A stretch of 64,000 nt of DNA from Candidatus Sulfopaludibacter sp. SbA3 (GTDB taxonomy: Bacteria; Acidobacteriota; Terriglobia; 20CM-2-55-15): contig CAMBFR010000005.1 in the NCBI GenBank assembly GCA_945865815.1, positions 1 through 64,000 on the forward strand, in the 5' to 3' direction. The notes under the pieces are model-generated. The model worked only from the letters and a program-made list of their open reading frames with translations. It ran no database searches and was not told the DNA's origin. Position numbers and translations under genes: made by a program. Position 1 is the stretch's first letter. The number at the start of each line of letters is the position of its first letter. Positions 7,599 through 16,219 of this stretch are shown here, one piece after another.

Positions 7599-9032
7599 AT
7601 GTTTAGAAAAGGCTTGGCTGCATTCATTCTCACAACGCTGCTGTCGTGGACGGCGATGGCCCAGGACGCCAGAACCGTGATCAGCAACGCGTCCAAAGCG
7701 CTTGGTGCCGAAAATCTGGCAACGATCGAGTTCTCCGGATCCGGAGAGGACTTTGCGTTGGGCCAGGCTCCGAATCCCAGCGCGCCCTGGCCGAGGTTCA
7801 TCAACAAGACCTATACGCGGACGATCGACTTCAATGTGCCGGCATCGCGGATGAGCCGCATCCGCATGCAAGGCGAGAATCCGCCGCGCGGCGGGGGCCT
7901 CCAGCCGGTCATCGGCGAGCAGACGCAGAACCAGGTGATCGTCGTCAATGCCAACACCCCGTGGGCACAACAACTGGAAATCTGGATGACTCCCTATGGT
8001 TTTCTGAAAGCCGCCGCAACCAACAATGCAACGGTGAAAGAGCAAACCATCAACCGGCGGAAGTACAACGTCGTCAGCTTCACCGGACAGAACAAAGCCC
8101 CCGTTAGCGCCTACATTAACGAGCAGAACCTGATCGATCGGGTCGAGACGCGGATCGACAACCCAATGCTCGGCGACATGCTCTTCGAGGCCGTGTACAG
8201 CGAATACAAGGATTTTGGCGGCGTGAAATTTCCGACCCGGATCCTGCAGAGGCAGGGCGGATACCCGGTGCTTCAGCTGACTGTTACCGATGTAAAGCCC
8301 AATGCCCCGGCAAACATTCAGGCCCCGCAGGGCGGCGCAGGCGGAGGGGCGCCGGCAGCAGCGACCTCGGAGAAACTGGCGGATGGCATTTATCTGATTC
8401 TGGGCGGGTACGCCAGTATCGCCATCGACTTCAAGGATTACATCGTCGTACTGGAGGGTCCGCAAAGCGAGGCCCGCGCCAGCGCCATCATTGCGGAAGC
8501 GAAGAGATTGATCCCGAACAAGCCGATCCGGTACGTCGTCAACACGCATCACCATTTCGACCACTCGAGCGGGCTGCCGACATTCGTCGCAGAGGGCGCC
8601 ACGATCGTGACGCACCAGATCAACAAGCCGTATTTCGAAAGGATTTTTAGCGCACCACGGACGATCGCCCCCGACAAGATGTCGCAATCAAAGAGGAAGC
8701 CCAAGTTCGAAACGGTAAACGACAAGAAGGTCCTCACGGACGGAAACCACATCGTTGAAATCCATCATCTCCGCGGTAGCGGGCACAACGACGGCTTTCT
8801 GGTCGCCTATCTGCCGAAACAGAAAATCCTCTTCGAGGCCGATGGCTACAATCCTCCGCCGCAGCCGAATGCGCCCGCGCCGAACCCCGCGAGCCCTTAC
8901 ACGCTGAACTTACTGGAAAACATCGAACGGCTGAAGCTGGATGTGGACCGGATTATTGCCGTGCACGCCCCGGCCGACAACCGCCGGATCGGAATGGCGG
9001 AAGTGATGCGAATGGCAGGCAAGGGAAATTAG
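7599..9032 (+). CDS. Exported metallo-beta-lactamase-fold hydrolase
   Basis: 477 aa with a signal peptide (cleavage near AMA-QDA). The first ~240 residues form a non-catalytic exported domain. The C-terminal half, from about residue 255, is an MBL domain: HHHFDHSSGL carries the HxHxDH zinc ligands, GSGHNDG supplies a further His, and LFEADGY the bridging Asp. Such proteins hydrolyse esters, amides or lactones in the periplasm; nothing here fixes the substrate. A proline/alanine- and glycine-rich linker joins the two parts. The stop is 10 nt before the start of the methyltransferase gene, so the two are probably cotranscribed. Confidence 0.85.
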   Translation: MFRKGLAAFILTTLLSWTAMAQDARTVISNASKALGAENLATIEFSGSGEDFALGQAPNPSAPWPRFINKTYTRTIDFNVPASRMSRIRMQGENPPRGGGLQPVIGEQTQNQVIVVNANTPWAQQLEIWMTPYGFLKAAATNNATVKEQTINRRKYNVVSFTGQNKAPVSAYINEQNLIDRVETRIDNPMLGDMLFEAVYSEYKDFGGVKFPTRILQRQGGYPVLQLTVTDVKPNAPANIQAPQGGAGGGAPAAATSEKLADGIYLILGGYASIAIDFKDYIVVLEGPQSEARASAIIAEAKRLIPNKPIRYVVNTHHHFDHSSGLPTFVAEGATIVTHQINKPYFERIFSAPRTIAPDKMSQSKRKPKFETVNDKKVLTDGNHIVEIHHLRGSGHNDGFLVAYLPKQKILFEADGYNPPPQPNAPAPNPASPYTLNLLENIERLKLDVDRIIAVHAPADNRRIGMAEVMRMAGKGN

Positions 9033-9042
9033 GGAGAGTACA

Positions 9043-10050
9043 GTGGCCGACGCTCCTGATCTCAAAAACCAGATGAACCAGTTGATACGCGGATACTGGG
9101 TAACCCAGGCTATCTACGTCGTGGCCGAGCTCGGCGTGGCGGATCTGCTGGCGGATGGCCCCAAAGCCCCCGGTGAACTGGCAAAGGCAACCGGCGTGAA
9201 CAGCGATCTGCTGTATCGGGTTCTGCGCGCCCTGGCCAGCATGGGCATTTTCTTCGAAGAGGAGGACGGCCGTTTCCGGTTGACACCGTTGGCCGATACG
9301 CTGCGAAGCGAGCGCGGCGGACAGAGGGCGTACGCGCAACTACACGGCAAGGATCTCTATCAATCGTGGGGAAAACTGCTGGAGGCTGTCCGTTCCGGCC
9401 AGACCGCGTTTGTGGAAGCCTTTGGGATGCCGATTTTCGATTACATGTCGAAGAACCCGGACCGCGGCGCCATCTTTGACCGGGCAATGACCGGACACCA
9501 CGGCGTTGAAACGGACCCGATGCTCGACGCGTATGACTTTTCCGCATTCCAGGAAATTGTCGATGTCGGCGGAGGCAACGGCGGCGTCCTCATCGGAACG
9601 CTCACGCGGCACGCCGGCGTGAAGGGCGTCCTGTTCGAATTGCCGAAAGTGGCCGACCGCGCCCGCTCCGCCATTGAAAGCGCCGGCCTGGGTGGGCGTT
9701 GCCGCGTGGAAGGCGGAAGCTTTCTGGAATCGGTGCCCGCCGGCGCGGACCTTTACCTGATGCGCCACGTGCTCCACGACTGGCGCGATGAAGACGCCAG
9801 GAAAATACTGCTTAACTGCCGTGCTGCGATGCGGCCCGGGGGAAAGATCGTGGTTGTCGAAATCGTTGTGCCCGCCGGAAACGATCCGAGCTTCGCAAAG
9901 TGGATGGACCTGATGATGGTTACCTACGGCGGCAAGGAGCGAAGCGAAAAACAGTACCGCCAATTGTTTTCAGACGCGGGCTACAGGCTGACTCAAATCG
10001 TCCCCACCCGCTCCGTCATCAGCATCATTGAAGGAGTGCCGGTCTCCTGA
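9043..10050 (+). CDS. SAM-dependent O-methyltransferase (plant-type/hydroxyindole OMT-like)
   Basis: 335 aa from a GTG start preceded by AGGGAGAG. The N-terminal winged-helix dimerisation domain (ELGVADLLADGPKAPGELA) decides reading of family 2 O-methyltransferases. The SAM site is VDVGGGNGGVLIG. The catalytic region HVLHDWRDEDARKIL contains the conserved His-Asp. The C-terminal FSDAGY is also standard. Relatives methylate hydroxyls of small aromatic or polyketide compounds. The gene follows the MBL hydrolase by 10 nt and faces the ABC transporter operon tail to tail (6 nt gap). The substrate is unknown. Confidence 0.85.
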   Translation: MADAPDLKNQMNQLIRGYWVTQAIYVVAELGVADLLADGPKAPGELAKATGVNSDLLYRVLRALASMGIFFEEEDGRFRLTPLADTLRSERGGQRAYAQLHGKDLYQSWGKLLEAVRSGQTAFVEAFGMPIFDYMSKNPDRGAIFDRAMTGHHGVETDPMLDAYDFSAFQEIVDVGGGNGGVLIGTLTRHAGVKGVLFELPKVADRARSAIESAGLGGRCRVEGGSFLESVPAGADLYLMRHVLHDWRDEDARKILLNCRAAMRPGGKIVVVEIVVPAGNDPSFAKWMDLMMVTYGGKERSEKQYRQLFSDAGYRLTQIVPTRSVISIIEGVPVS

Positions 10051-10055
10051 CGTGT

Positions 10056-10838
10056 TTACTTGTCGCGCAGAACGGATTGGTGATGCCATCGCAAAACCTT
10101 CCTGTCGAAGGCCGTGAAAGCAGAGTTGGCAAGGAAACCGATGACACCTATCGCGACGATTCCCGCAAACATCCTGGCGAACTGAAACGACCGTTCCGCA
10201 TCGAGAATAAAGAACCCCAGTCCGTCGCCCCCGACAATCATTTCAACCGTGAGCGAAAGGATCAGCGCGATCGCAAGGCCGATCCTCATTCCAGTGGCGA
10301 TTGCGGGAGCGGCTGAAGGCAACGCTATACGCAGCGCGATCTGCCGCCGGCTCAAATTAAGCATTCTGCCGGTTTCAACGAGGATGGGATCCACGCGTTT
10401 GACGGCGTCCGTGGCGGCGACCAAAACAGGCCAGACCGAAGCAAACGCGATAACAAAGAGGCGCATCGAATCGCCGATTCCCAGGAACAGGATCGCGACC
10501 GGGATGATTGCCGACGACGGCATCGGCCGGAATGCCTGGATCAACGGGTCAAACAGATTGAACGCAATCCTGGACTCTCCCAGCAGAATTCCAAACGGAA
10601 CCGCGATCAGAATCGCAATCGAATACGCTACAAATGCCCGGCCGAGCGTAATGCCGATATGATTCGGCAATTCGCCGGAAGCCATCGTCTCCGCCAGAGA
10701 CGCCAGGATGGTGCTCGGGGGCGGCACGTAAACAGGATCGAGCCACTGCCGGTAGACCAGCAGTTCTATGACACACGTTGCAGCGATGATCAGCGCAACG
10801 CCGGTGAGCCGCGTGTTACCGATGTCTCGAATCTTCAT
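10056..10838 (-). CDS. ABC transporter permease, SsuC/TauC-like
   Basis: 260 aa with about six transmembrane helices. The EAA-type cytoplasmic loop reads ETGRMLNLSRRQIALRIALPSAAPAI, typical of permeases for nitrate, taurine, sulfonate or thiamine-precursor importers. It is the last gene of a minus-strand operon: substrate-binding protein, ATPase, permease. A 70-nt gap separates it from the ATPase gene and contains a perfect palindrome (10865-10896). The gene ends 6 nt from the stop of the convergent methyltransferase gene. Confidence 0.9.
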   Translation of the reverse strand: MKIRDIGNTRLTGVALIIAATCVIELLVYRQWLDPVYVPPPSTILASLAETMASGELPNHIGITLGRAFVAYSIAILIAVPFGILLGESRIAFNLFDPLIQAFRPMPSSAIIPVAILFLGIGDSMRLFVIAFASVWPVLVAATDAVKRVDPILVETGRMLNLSRRQIALRIALPSAAPAIATGMRIGLAIALILSLTVEMIVGGDGLGFFILDAERSFQFARMFAGIVAIGVIGFLANSAFTAFDRKVLRWHHQSVLRDK

Positions 10839-10864
10839 TCGTCAACGATCCTCAACACTACTAT

Positions 10865-10896
10865 CGTGGGCACGGGGCTGAAGCCCCGTGCCCACG
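10865..10896. repeat. Perfect 15-bp-arm palindrome of the GGGGCTGAAGCCCC family
   Basis: CGTGGGCACGGGGCT, centre GA, then the exact reverse complement. It sits inside the ABC operon between the ATPase and permease genes. Relatives with the same core lie at 17551, 17918, 29459 and 42595, next to the larger palindromic repeats. Without a following T-run it is not an obvious terminator, but the hairpin could set the ratio of ATPase to permease mRNA. Confidence 0.85.
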
Positions 10897-10908
10897 GTTA
10901 CTCTGGAG

Positions 10909-11667
10909 TTACCCAGCCAACGATTCGTAAAGTTCCCTGCGCAACGCGCTGAATTCCGGTTTTCCGCGCGTCTCGACCTGCACTCTTGGCCGCTCCAGAC
11001 CAATGATCGCCTGAGCCGAAATCACTCCTGGCGAACCCCGCATGACGCAGACGCGGTCTGCCAGATAGATCGCTTCGTCAATGTCATGCGTCACGATGAC
11101 GGCCGTCATTCCGAAGCTGCTCCACAGCCGCAATAGCTCATCCTGCAGTTCGAGCCGGCTCTGAGCATCGACCGAACCGAACGGCTCATCCAGAAGCAGA
11201 ATGCTCGACTTCCGCGCCAGCGCGCGCGCCAGCGCCACGCGTTGCTGCATCCCTCCGGATAACTGCCAGGGATAAAAGTCGGCGTGCTTCAGCAAGCCGA
11301 CCGCATCCAGACACGACAACGCACGGTCAACCCTCTCCTTTTTCTCCATGCGCGCGGCGGAAAGGCCGAATGCGACATTTGAAACCACCGTCTTCCACGG
11401 GAGCAGCGACCGGCCGTATTCCTGAAAGACAACAGTAAGGTCCTCCGGCGGCCCTGCTATCGGCCGGCCGTTCAATTCCACTACACCGCGAGTCGGCTGG
11501 ACCAGTCCCGCCATCACTCTCAACAACGTCGATTTTCCGCAGCCGGAACGGCCGATGATGGCCAGCAATTCGCCGGTGCGTATTTCCAGATCGACGTTCG
11601 AGATCGCGGCATTCCCGTCGAATTCCTTCGTAATGTTGGAAAGGCGGAGGGCGGCAGACGTGCTCAT
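10909..11667 (-). CDS. ABC transporter ATP-binding protein, SsuB/TauB-like
   Basis: 252 aa. Walker A is IGRSGCGKSTLL, the Q-loop is VVFQEYGRSLLPW, the signature motif is LSGGMQQRVALARAL, Walker B is ILLLDEPFGSVD, and the switch His is VTHDIDEAI. It energises the importer encoded by the flanking genes. It starts 10 nt after the substrate-binding-protein gene, so the two are translationally close. The family handles sulfonates, nitrate, taurine, pyrimidine precursors and similar; the ligand is not determined. Confidence 0.92.
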   Translation of the reverse strand: MSTSAALRLSNITKEFDGNAAISNVDLEIRTGELLAIIGRSGCGKSTLLRVMAGLVQPTRGVVELNGRPIAGPPEDLTVVFQEYGRSLLPWKTVVSNVAFGLSAARMEKKERVDRALSCLDAVGLLKHADFYPWQLSGGMQQRVALARALARKSSILLLDEPFGSVDAQSRLELQDELLRLWSSFGMTAVIVTHDIDEAIYLADRVCVMRGSPGVISAQAIIGLERPRVQVETRGKPEFSALRRELYESLAG

Positions 11668-11677
11668 GCCGGGAGAA

Positions 11678-12628
11678 TCAGAAACCGCGAAACACGGCCG
11701 AAACTTCGACCGGAGCGGAGATCATTTTCCACCGGACCATTTCCTCAATCCAGCGCTGGATATCGGAGGCCTGGTGTTGCTCCTGAAATTCGGTCAACTG
11801 CATGGCGGCCGTGGTTTCGGCGTCTACCTGCGTGTATTTCACCAGCATCCGGCGTGTGGCTTGTTGGTCGCTTCGAATAAATTCCGTCGCCTTGCCCAGC
11901 GCCGCTACAAAACGGCGGGCGGAATCCTGGTTGGAGCCGAGCCATTGCTCGGTTGTCAGATAGGAACCAACGACGGTTCGAGGTTCGACGACAGCGTAAT
12001 GATGATCGAGGACGCGGATGCTGTCCCTCTTGAGCGCGAATGTCATGAAAGGTTCGATCGTCGCGGCCGCATCCACCGTTGATGTCAGCAAGACGTTCTC
12101 CATCTGCGGAAACGGCACCTCGACGAGCTTGATGCCGGCTGTATCGACGCCGCCCGCCTCGAGGTATCGAAGCAGCATGATGTGGTCGATATTTCGGAGT
12201 GCGTTGACGGCGAGAGTCTTCCCCTGCAAATCCTTCACGGATTTGATGGCCGAATCGGCTCGCACCAGGACCGCGTGTGTCGGACGCCCGGGCGTTTCGA
12301 TCGGCCCTCCCGCAATGGCAACAACCGGAAAACCCTGCGCCCTCGCGGCGATGATGCTGACGACGTTCGAGTATCCGATGTCGATCTTTTCGCTGCCCAT
12401 GCTCACGAGCGCCTCGATAATCCTGGGACCGCCCGACATGGATCGCAGTTCGACGTTCAAGCCTTCCTGCTGAAAGTAGCCCTGCTCGATGGCAACGTAC
12501 ATCTGCGCGTTGTCTGAAATCGGAATGTATCCAATTCGGATCGGAGCGGGTCCTTCGGCAGACCGGTCCGCGCAGGCTGCAAGCGCCAGTATCCAGATAA
12601 TGGAGAGCAAAACCCTGATGCGTGGCAT
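11678..12628 (-). CDS. ABC transporter substrate-binding lipoprotein, NMT1/SsuA-like
   Basis: 316 aa with a lipoprotein signal ending LALAAC (lipobox LAAC at about residue 19), so it is probably anchored to the membrane. The mature start IRIGYIPISDNAQMYVAIEQGYF and LRSMSGGPRIIEALVSM are typical of the NMT1/THI5-like and SsuA fold. This is the first gene of the operon; its promoter must lie in the 12629-12737 region, which is shared with the divergent small exported protein gene. The ligand could be a sulfonate, nitrate or a thiamine/pyrimidine precursor; sequence alone does not decide. Confidence 0.88.
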   Translation of the reverse strand: MPRIRVLLSIIWILALAACADRSAEGPAPIRIGYIPISDNAQMYVAIEQGYFQQEGLNVELRSMSGGPRIIEALVSMGSEKIDIGYSNVVSIIAARAQGFPVVAIAGGPIETPGRPTHAVLVRADSAIKSVKDLQGKTLAVNALRNIDHIMLLRYLEAGGVDTAGIKLVEVPFPQMENVLLTSTVDAAATIEPFMTFALKRDSIRVLDHHYAVVEPRTVVGSYLTTEQWLGSNQDSARRFVAALGKATEFIRSDQQATRRMLVKYTQVDAETTAAMQLTEFQEQHQASDIQRWIEEMVRWKMISAPVEVSAVFRGF

Positions 12629-12701
12629 ACGGCCGATATGATGATGGAGACGGCCTCACAGTGTCATCCTCTTTTCCGCTGCGGCCTGCCGGGAATAACT
12701 C

Positions 12702-12730
12702 TTGACAAAATATTGAGGGCCGACGATATT
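12702..12730 (+). promoter_or_regulatory. Sigma-70-type promoter, TTGACA-N17-GATATT
   Basis: A perfect -35 (12702-12707), 17-nt spacer and 4/6-type -10 (12725-12730). Transcription would start about 7 nt later, at or next to the ATG at 12738. The mRNA for the next gene would therefore be leaderless or nearly so. Confidence 0.65.
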
Positions 12731-12737
12731 TCCGGGC

Positions 12738-13082
12738 ATGCTCCGCAAGCTGGCAACCCCGATCCTGTTGGTGCTCCTGTCCCTCAATGGGTTGTGGATG
12801 GTGTGCGCCCCGGATGAATCTTCCGGGAATCAGGACATAGCAACGGCTCTCGAAAAAGAGAATTGCGCCGAGATTTGCCTGATGAGGGCCAAAGAAGCCG
12901 GCATCACTTGCTTTCTCCTGGCCGGGGATGAATCCATAACGACGTTCTCGCTGGGATATGCACTTCTTCCCGAAGTGGTAACCCTGTCGTTCGCTCCCCG
13001 GATTTCTCAAAGTACAACCGACACTGTTGCCACGTATCCAACTCTCTCCCTGGACATCTTCACGCCGCCTCCCAAGGCGTAG
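12738..13082 (+). CDS. Small exported cysteine-containing protein of unknown function
   Basis: 114 aa with a short signal peptide or N-terminal anchor (LATPILLVLLSLNGLWMVCA). The mature part has three cysteines in ENCAEICLMRAKEAGITCF, then a stretch rich in Thr/Ser/Pro ending TPPPKA. I recognise no family. It is a believable gene because it follows a near-consensus promoter, has normal codon use and heads the cluster of exported proteins at 13183-17538. No ribosome binding site precedes it, which fits the leaderless promoter geometry. It is 100 nt upstream of the receptor gene and could be cotranscribed with it. Confidence 0.62.
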   Translation: MLRKLATPILLVLLSLNGLWMVCAPDESSGNQDIATALEKENCAEICLMRAKEAGITCFLLAGDESITTFSLGYALLPEVVTLSFAPRISQSTTDTVATYPTLSLDIFTPPPKA

Positions 13083-13182
13083 CCAAGCTTTTCCGAAAAT
13101 TTTCCGGCTTCGTTTGAACTAAAGCTCGGTTCGTCGAGACGCCCGCCTATTCGCGGGATCTGCTCGGCGGGGAGGATTCATA

Positions 13183-16100
13183 ATGCGTTCGCAATTCCGT
13201 TTTCTTTTGTTTCTACTTTGCTTGTCGGTTATCGCTCGTCCATACAGCATGCACGGACAATCCGCCGCGAACAGCGGTCAGATCGCCGGGCAGGTTCTCG
13301 ATCCGTCCGGAGCCGTCGTGGCCGGAGTGGAAGTTACGGCGCGAAACATAGACACCAACTACACGCGCACGGGCACAACGGACGAGTCGGGCCTCTATGC
13401 GATCGGAACGGTCCCGCTGGGAACTTACGAAGTTACGGTAAAGCCGGCGAACCTGGCGGCGTCGACCCAGCAGGTTTACGTCTCGCTCGGAGGCCGGACG
13501 ACGGCCAATTTCGATCTGGGCATTCAACCTGTAAGCCAATCGCTGGATGTCGTCGCCACGCGCAACGCGATCGAGCCGGGACAAACGTTTTCGAAATCGG
13601 TCCTCACCGACATCCAGATGCGCAACTTGCCATTGAACGGACGCCGGCTTCGAAACGCTTTCCTGTTGACGCCTTCGACGCAGGTCGAGCCCGAATGCGG
13701 CGGCTTCGCCATTTCCGGCCAGAAGGGCCTGTTCACCAGCATCAACGTGGACGGCGGCGACTACACGAACACCCACTGGTGCGGTCACGTCGAAATCTCC
13801 CCGACTTTCACGATGGAAGCGCTGCAGGAATTTCAAGTGCTGCGTAGCACATTCTCCGCGGAGTTCGGACGGTCGACGGGCGGCATCATCAACCTGGCGA
13901 CCAAGGCGGGAACGAACGAGTTCCACGGGACGGGGTTCTACCTGTTCCGCAATGACGCCACAACGAAGGTCGACCCGTTCGGACGCGAGCAGATCGGCTT
14001 GGGCCAGCAGTTCGGAGCCTCGATCGGCGGACCGATCCGAAACGACCGTACCTTCATTTTCAGCGCGGCCGAGCTGCAGCACAACACGAAGGACGTGAAG
14101 GTCCTTTACACCGAGCTGGACACGCAGTCGGCCCGCAACACTGCCGGCGCGCAGGAACTGCTTCGGATTGCTCCGGAAGCGCAACTGAAAGCGCTGAGCC
14201 AGTCGCAGTCGAGCGTGAACCGCATTGATCACAGCCTGAATGACCGGAACAATCTGATGGGCCGGTTTGACTTCACCCGCAACAAGGTGACCGACACGGC
14301 CGGACCATTCATCATGACGCAAGGCATTGGCGCGGAATCGTTCACGAACCGCTCCGTGCAGAATGCTTCACCCACGAACAATCGCACGAACGTCACCGGC
14401 ATGATGCAGCTGACTTCGGTCCTGTCTCCCACTCACATCAATGAATTCCGACTGCAACTGGCGCGGGAGTACCGGCCATGGGATCCCGGAACCGGTCCGG
14501 AAGTAACCGTCCGAAACGGGAATCCGGTCCAGACGGTGGCCATTTTCGGCCCGCAGACCACCGGCCTGGCGTACGGCAACATCGGCTACAAGTTCACCGA
14601 CGTGCGGTACCAGTTCGTTGACAATTTCTCGATCGTGACCGGCTCGCACACCATGAAGTTCGGTTTCGATTCAAACAGCGTGAATGGAAACACCACGTTC
14701 AATCCCGGCTGGAACGGCACCTACCGGTTCGATAGTCTCCCGGCATTCCTGGCCCGCCAGCCGGCGCAGTACACGCAGTTCGCCGGAACCGGCGCGCTGG
14801 ACGCCACCATGCACCAGATCGCGTTCTACATTCAGGACGAGTGGAGAGCGTCGCCACGCCTGACGATCAGTCCCGGTTTCCGCTATGAAATGGCGCTGCT
14901 CCCCGACTACCTGACTGCAAGCGTGCCACAGAATCGGTTTCCGCTGGCAACCGCCATCCCGGACGACAAACAACTGATCGCGCCGAGGCTGGGCCTTTCG
15001 TGGGACGTTCTCGGAAACGCCAGGACGGTATTCCGCGCCGCCGGCGGACTGTTCTATGCGGCGCCTTACATGCCTTTGTTCGAGCAGGCCATGCTCAGCA
15101 ACGGCGGCAACCCCGAACTCAGCAGCAACGTGACGATCAACGGAACGGCGAACATCGTGAGCGCCTTCCAGAGCGCGGGAATCAATCTGGCCGGCGCCCC
15201 GCTGGACAGCCTGCCGATCTTCACCGGCACACAGCTCAACCAGATTTCGAACCCGGCGGGCCGGGCGGCGAATGGGACCGTGTTCTTTTTTGATCCCGCT
15301 TTCCGTCTGCCGCGAGCATTGCACCTGCGCGCGGCACTGGAGCAGGAACTCGCTCCGGGAGTCACCGCGCAGATCGATTACACGCAGATCAACGTGGCGC
15401 GTATCGACCGCGTTCGCAACCTGAACGTTCTTCCTCCGACAACGGATGCAACCGGCCGGCCGGTCTATACCAATCTGAGTCTGGCTCAAAACGCCAGTCT
15501 CAGACCGTATCCGACGTACGCGTTCGCGTATCTCACCGACTCGTCGGCGCGTTCGATGTACAAGGGCATGACGGCGACCTTGAACGTCCGGCGCGACCGG
15601 TTCGTCGTGGACGCGACCTACACGCTGGGATTCAGCCGCAGCCATGACGACCACGAGCGCGGCGGGTTCAGCGGCCAGTCTTACGTGGATGCCTTCAACA
15701 TCCAGAACGAATTCAACTACTCGAACATTGACCAGCGGCATCAGTTTGGGGCCAGTGGACTGGTCTACATGCCCGCCGGCTTTGAGGTCGGCACATTCAT
15801 GCGGTTCAATACGGGGCGGCCTTTCAGCCCGTCAACCGGAGTGGATTCGAACAGTGACGGAGTCGTTCGCGACCGTCCGGTTCTCAACAGCCAGGTCGTA
15901 CCGCGCAACACTTTCCGGAACCTCGGATTCGCCGACGTCAGCACGCGGCTCCAGAAGCACTTTACGCTGCCGAACGAAAAGGGCCGGCTTTCCGTCTCCG
16001 CAGAGATGTTCAACATCCTTGATTTCGACAACGTGGAAATCGGGGCGGCGAATTTCACGTACGGTCCAAACCTCGGCATTCCGACAGCCAACGTAAATTT

Positions 16101-16197
16101 CGGGAAAACGAAGAACGCTCAGGGAAAATATCTGGCAAACAGCACACTGAGGACGTCTCCATTCCAACTGCAGCTCGGGCTGCGATTCCAGTTCTAG
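13183..16197 (+). CDS. Oar-like TonB-dependent-receptor-related outer membrane protein
   Basis: 1004 aa from an ATG with a GGGGAGGA ribosome binding site. After the signal peptide comes a carboxypeptidase-regulatory-like beta-sandwich (about residues 28-115; GQIAGQVLDPSGAVVAGVEV, then TDESGLYAIGTVPLGTYEV). A plug domain follows (NLPLNGRRLRNAFLL, STFSAEFGRSTGGIINLATK), then a long C-terminal barrel ending in LQLGLRFQF, a typical outer-membrane insertion signature. These very large receptors are greatly expanded in Acidobacteriota and are assumed to bind and import oligosaccharides or peptides. I see no TonB box. It is followed 22 nt later by an exported thioredoxin gene. Confidence 0.9.
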   Translation: MRSQFRFLLFLLCLSVIARPYSMHGQSAANSGQIAGQVLDPSGAVVAGVEVTARNIDTNYTRTGTTDESGLYAIGTVPLGTYEVTVKPANLAASTQQVYVSLGGRTTANFDLGIQPVSQSLDVVATRNAIEPGQTFSKSVLTDIQMRNLPLNGRRLRNAFLLTPSTQVEPECGGFAISGQKGLFTSINVDGGDYTNTHWCGHVEISPTFTMEALQEFQVLRSTFSAEFGRSTGGIINLATKAGTNEFHGTGFYLFRNDATTKVDPFGREQIGLGQQFGASIGGPIRNDRTFIFSAAELQHNTKDVKVLYTELDTQSARNTAGAQELLRIAPEAQLKALSQSQSSVNRIDHSLNDRNNLMGRFDFTRNKVTDTAGPFIMTQGIGAESFTNRSVQNASPTNNRTNVTGMMQLTSVLSPTHINEFRLQLAREYRPWDPGTGPEVTVRNGNPVQTVAIFGPQTTGLAYGNIGYKFTDVRYQFVDNFSIVTGSHTMKFGFDSNSVNGNTTFNPGWNGTYRFDSLPAFLARQPAQYTQFAGTGALDATMHQIAFYIQDEWRASPRLTISPGFRYEMALLPDYLTASVPQNRFPLATAIPDDKQLIAPRLGLSWDVLGNARTVFRAAGGLFYAAPYMPLFEQAMLSNGGNPELSSNVTINGTANIVSAFQSAGINLAGAPLDSLPIFTGTQLNQISNPAGRAANGTVFFFDPAFRLPRALHLRAALEQELAPGVTAQIDYTQINVARIDRVRNLNVLPPTTDATGRPVYTNLSLAQNASLRPYPTYAFAYLTDSSARSMYKGMTATLNVRRDRFVVDATYTLGFSRSHDDHERGGFSGQSYVDAFNIQNEFNYSNIDQRHQFGASGLVYMPAGFEVGTFMRFNTGRPFSPSTGVDSNSDGVVRDRPVLNSQVVPRNTFRNLGFADVSTRLQKHFTLPNEKGRLSVSAEMFNILDFDNVEIGAANFTYGPNLGIPTANVNFGKTKNAQGKYLANSTLRTSPFQLQLGLRFQF

Positions 16198-16219
16198 TAG
16201 TACTATTGGGAGAATTGAA

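Noticed and set aside
7428-8687. 419-codon open frame on the minus strand
   Set aside because: Lies antisense to the metallo-beta-lactamase-fold gene (7599-9032), is rich in Arg/His with no recognisable domain, and the plus frame has all family motifs.
13213-15741. Long minus-strand frames over the receptor gene
   Set aside because: The plus-strand receptor has a signal peptide, plug and barrel signatures over the full length; the minus frames are composition artefacts of GC-rich codons.
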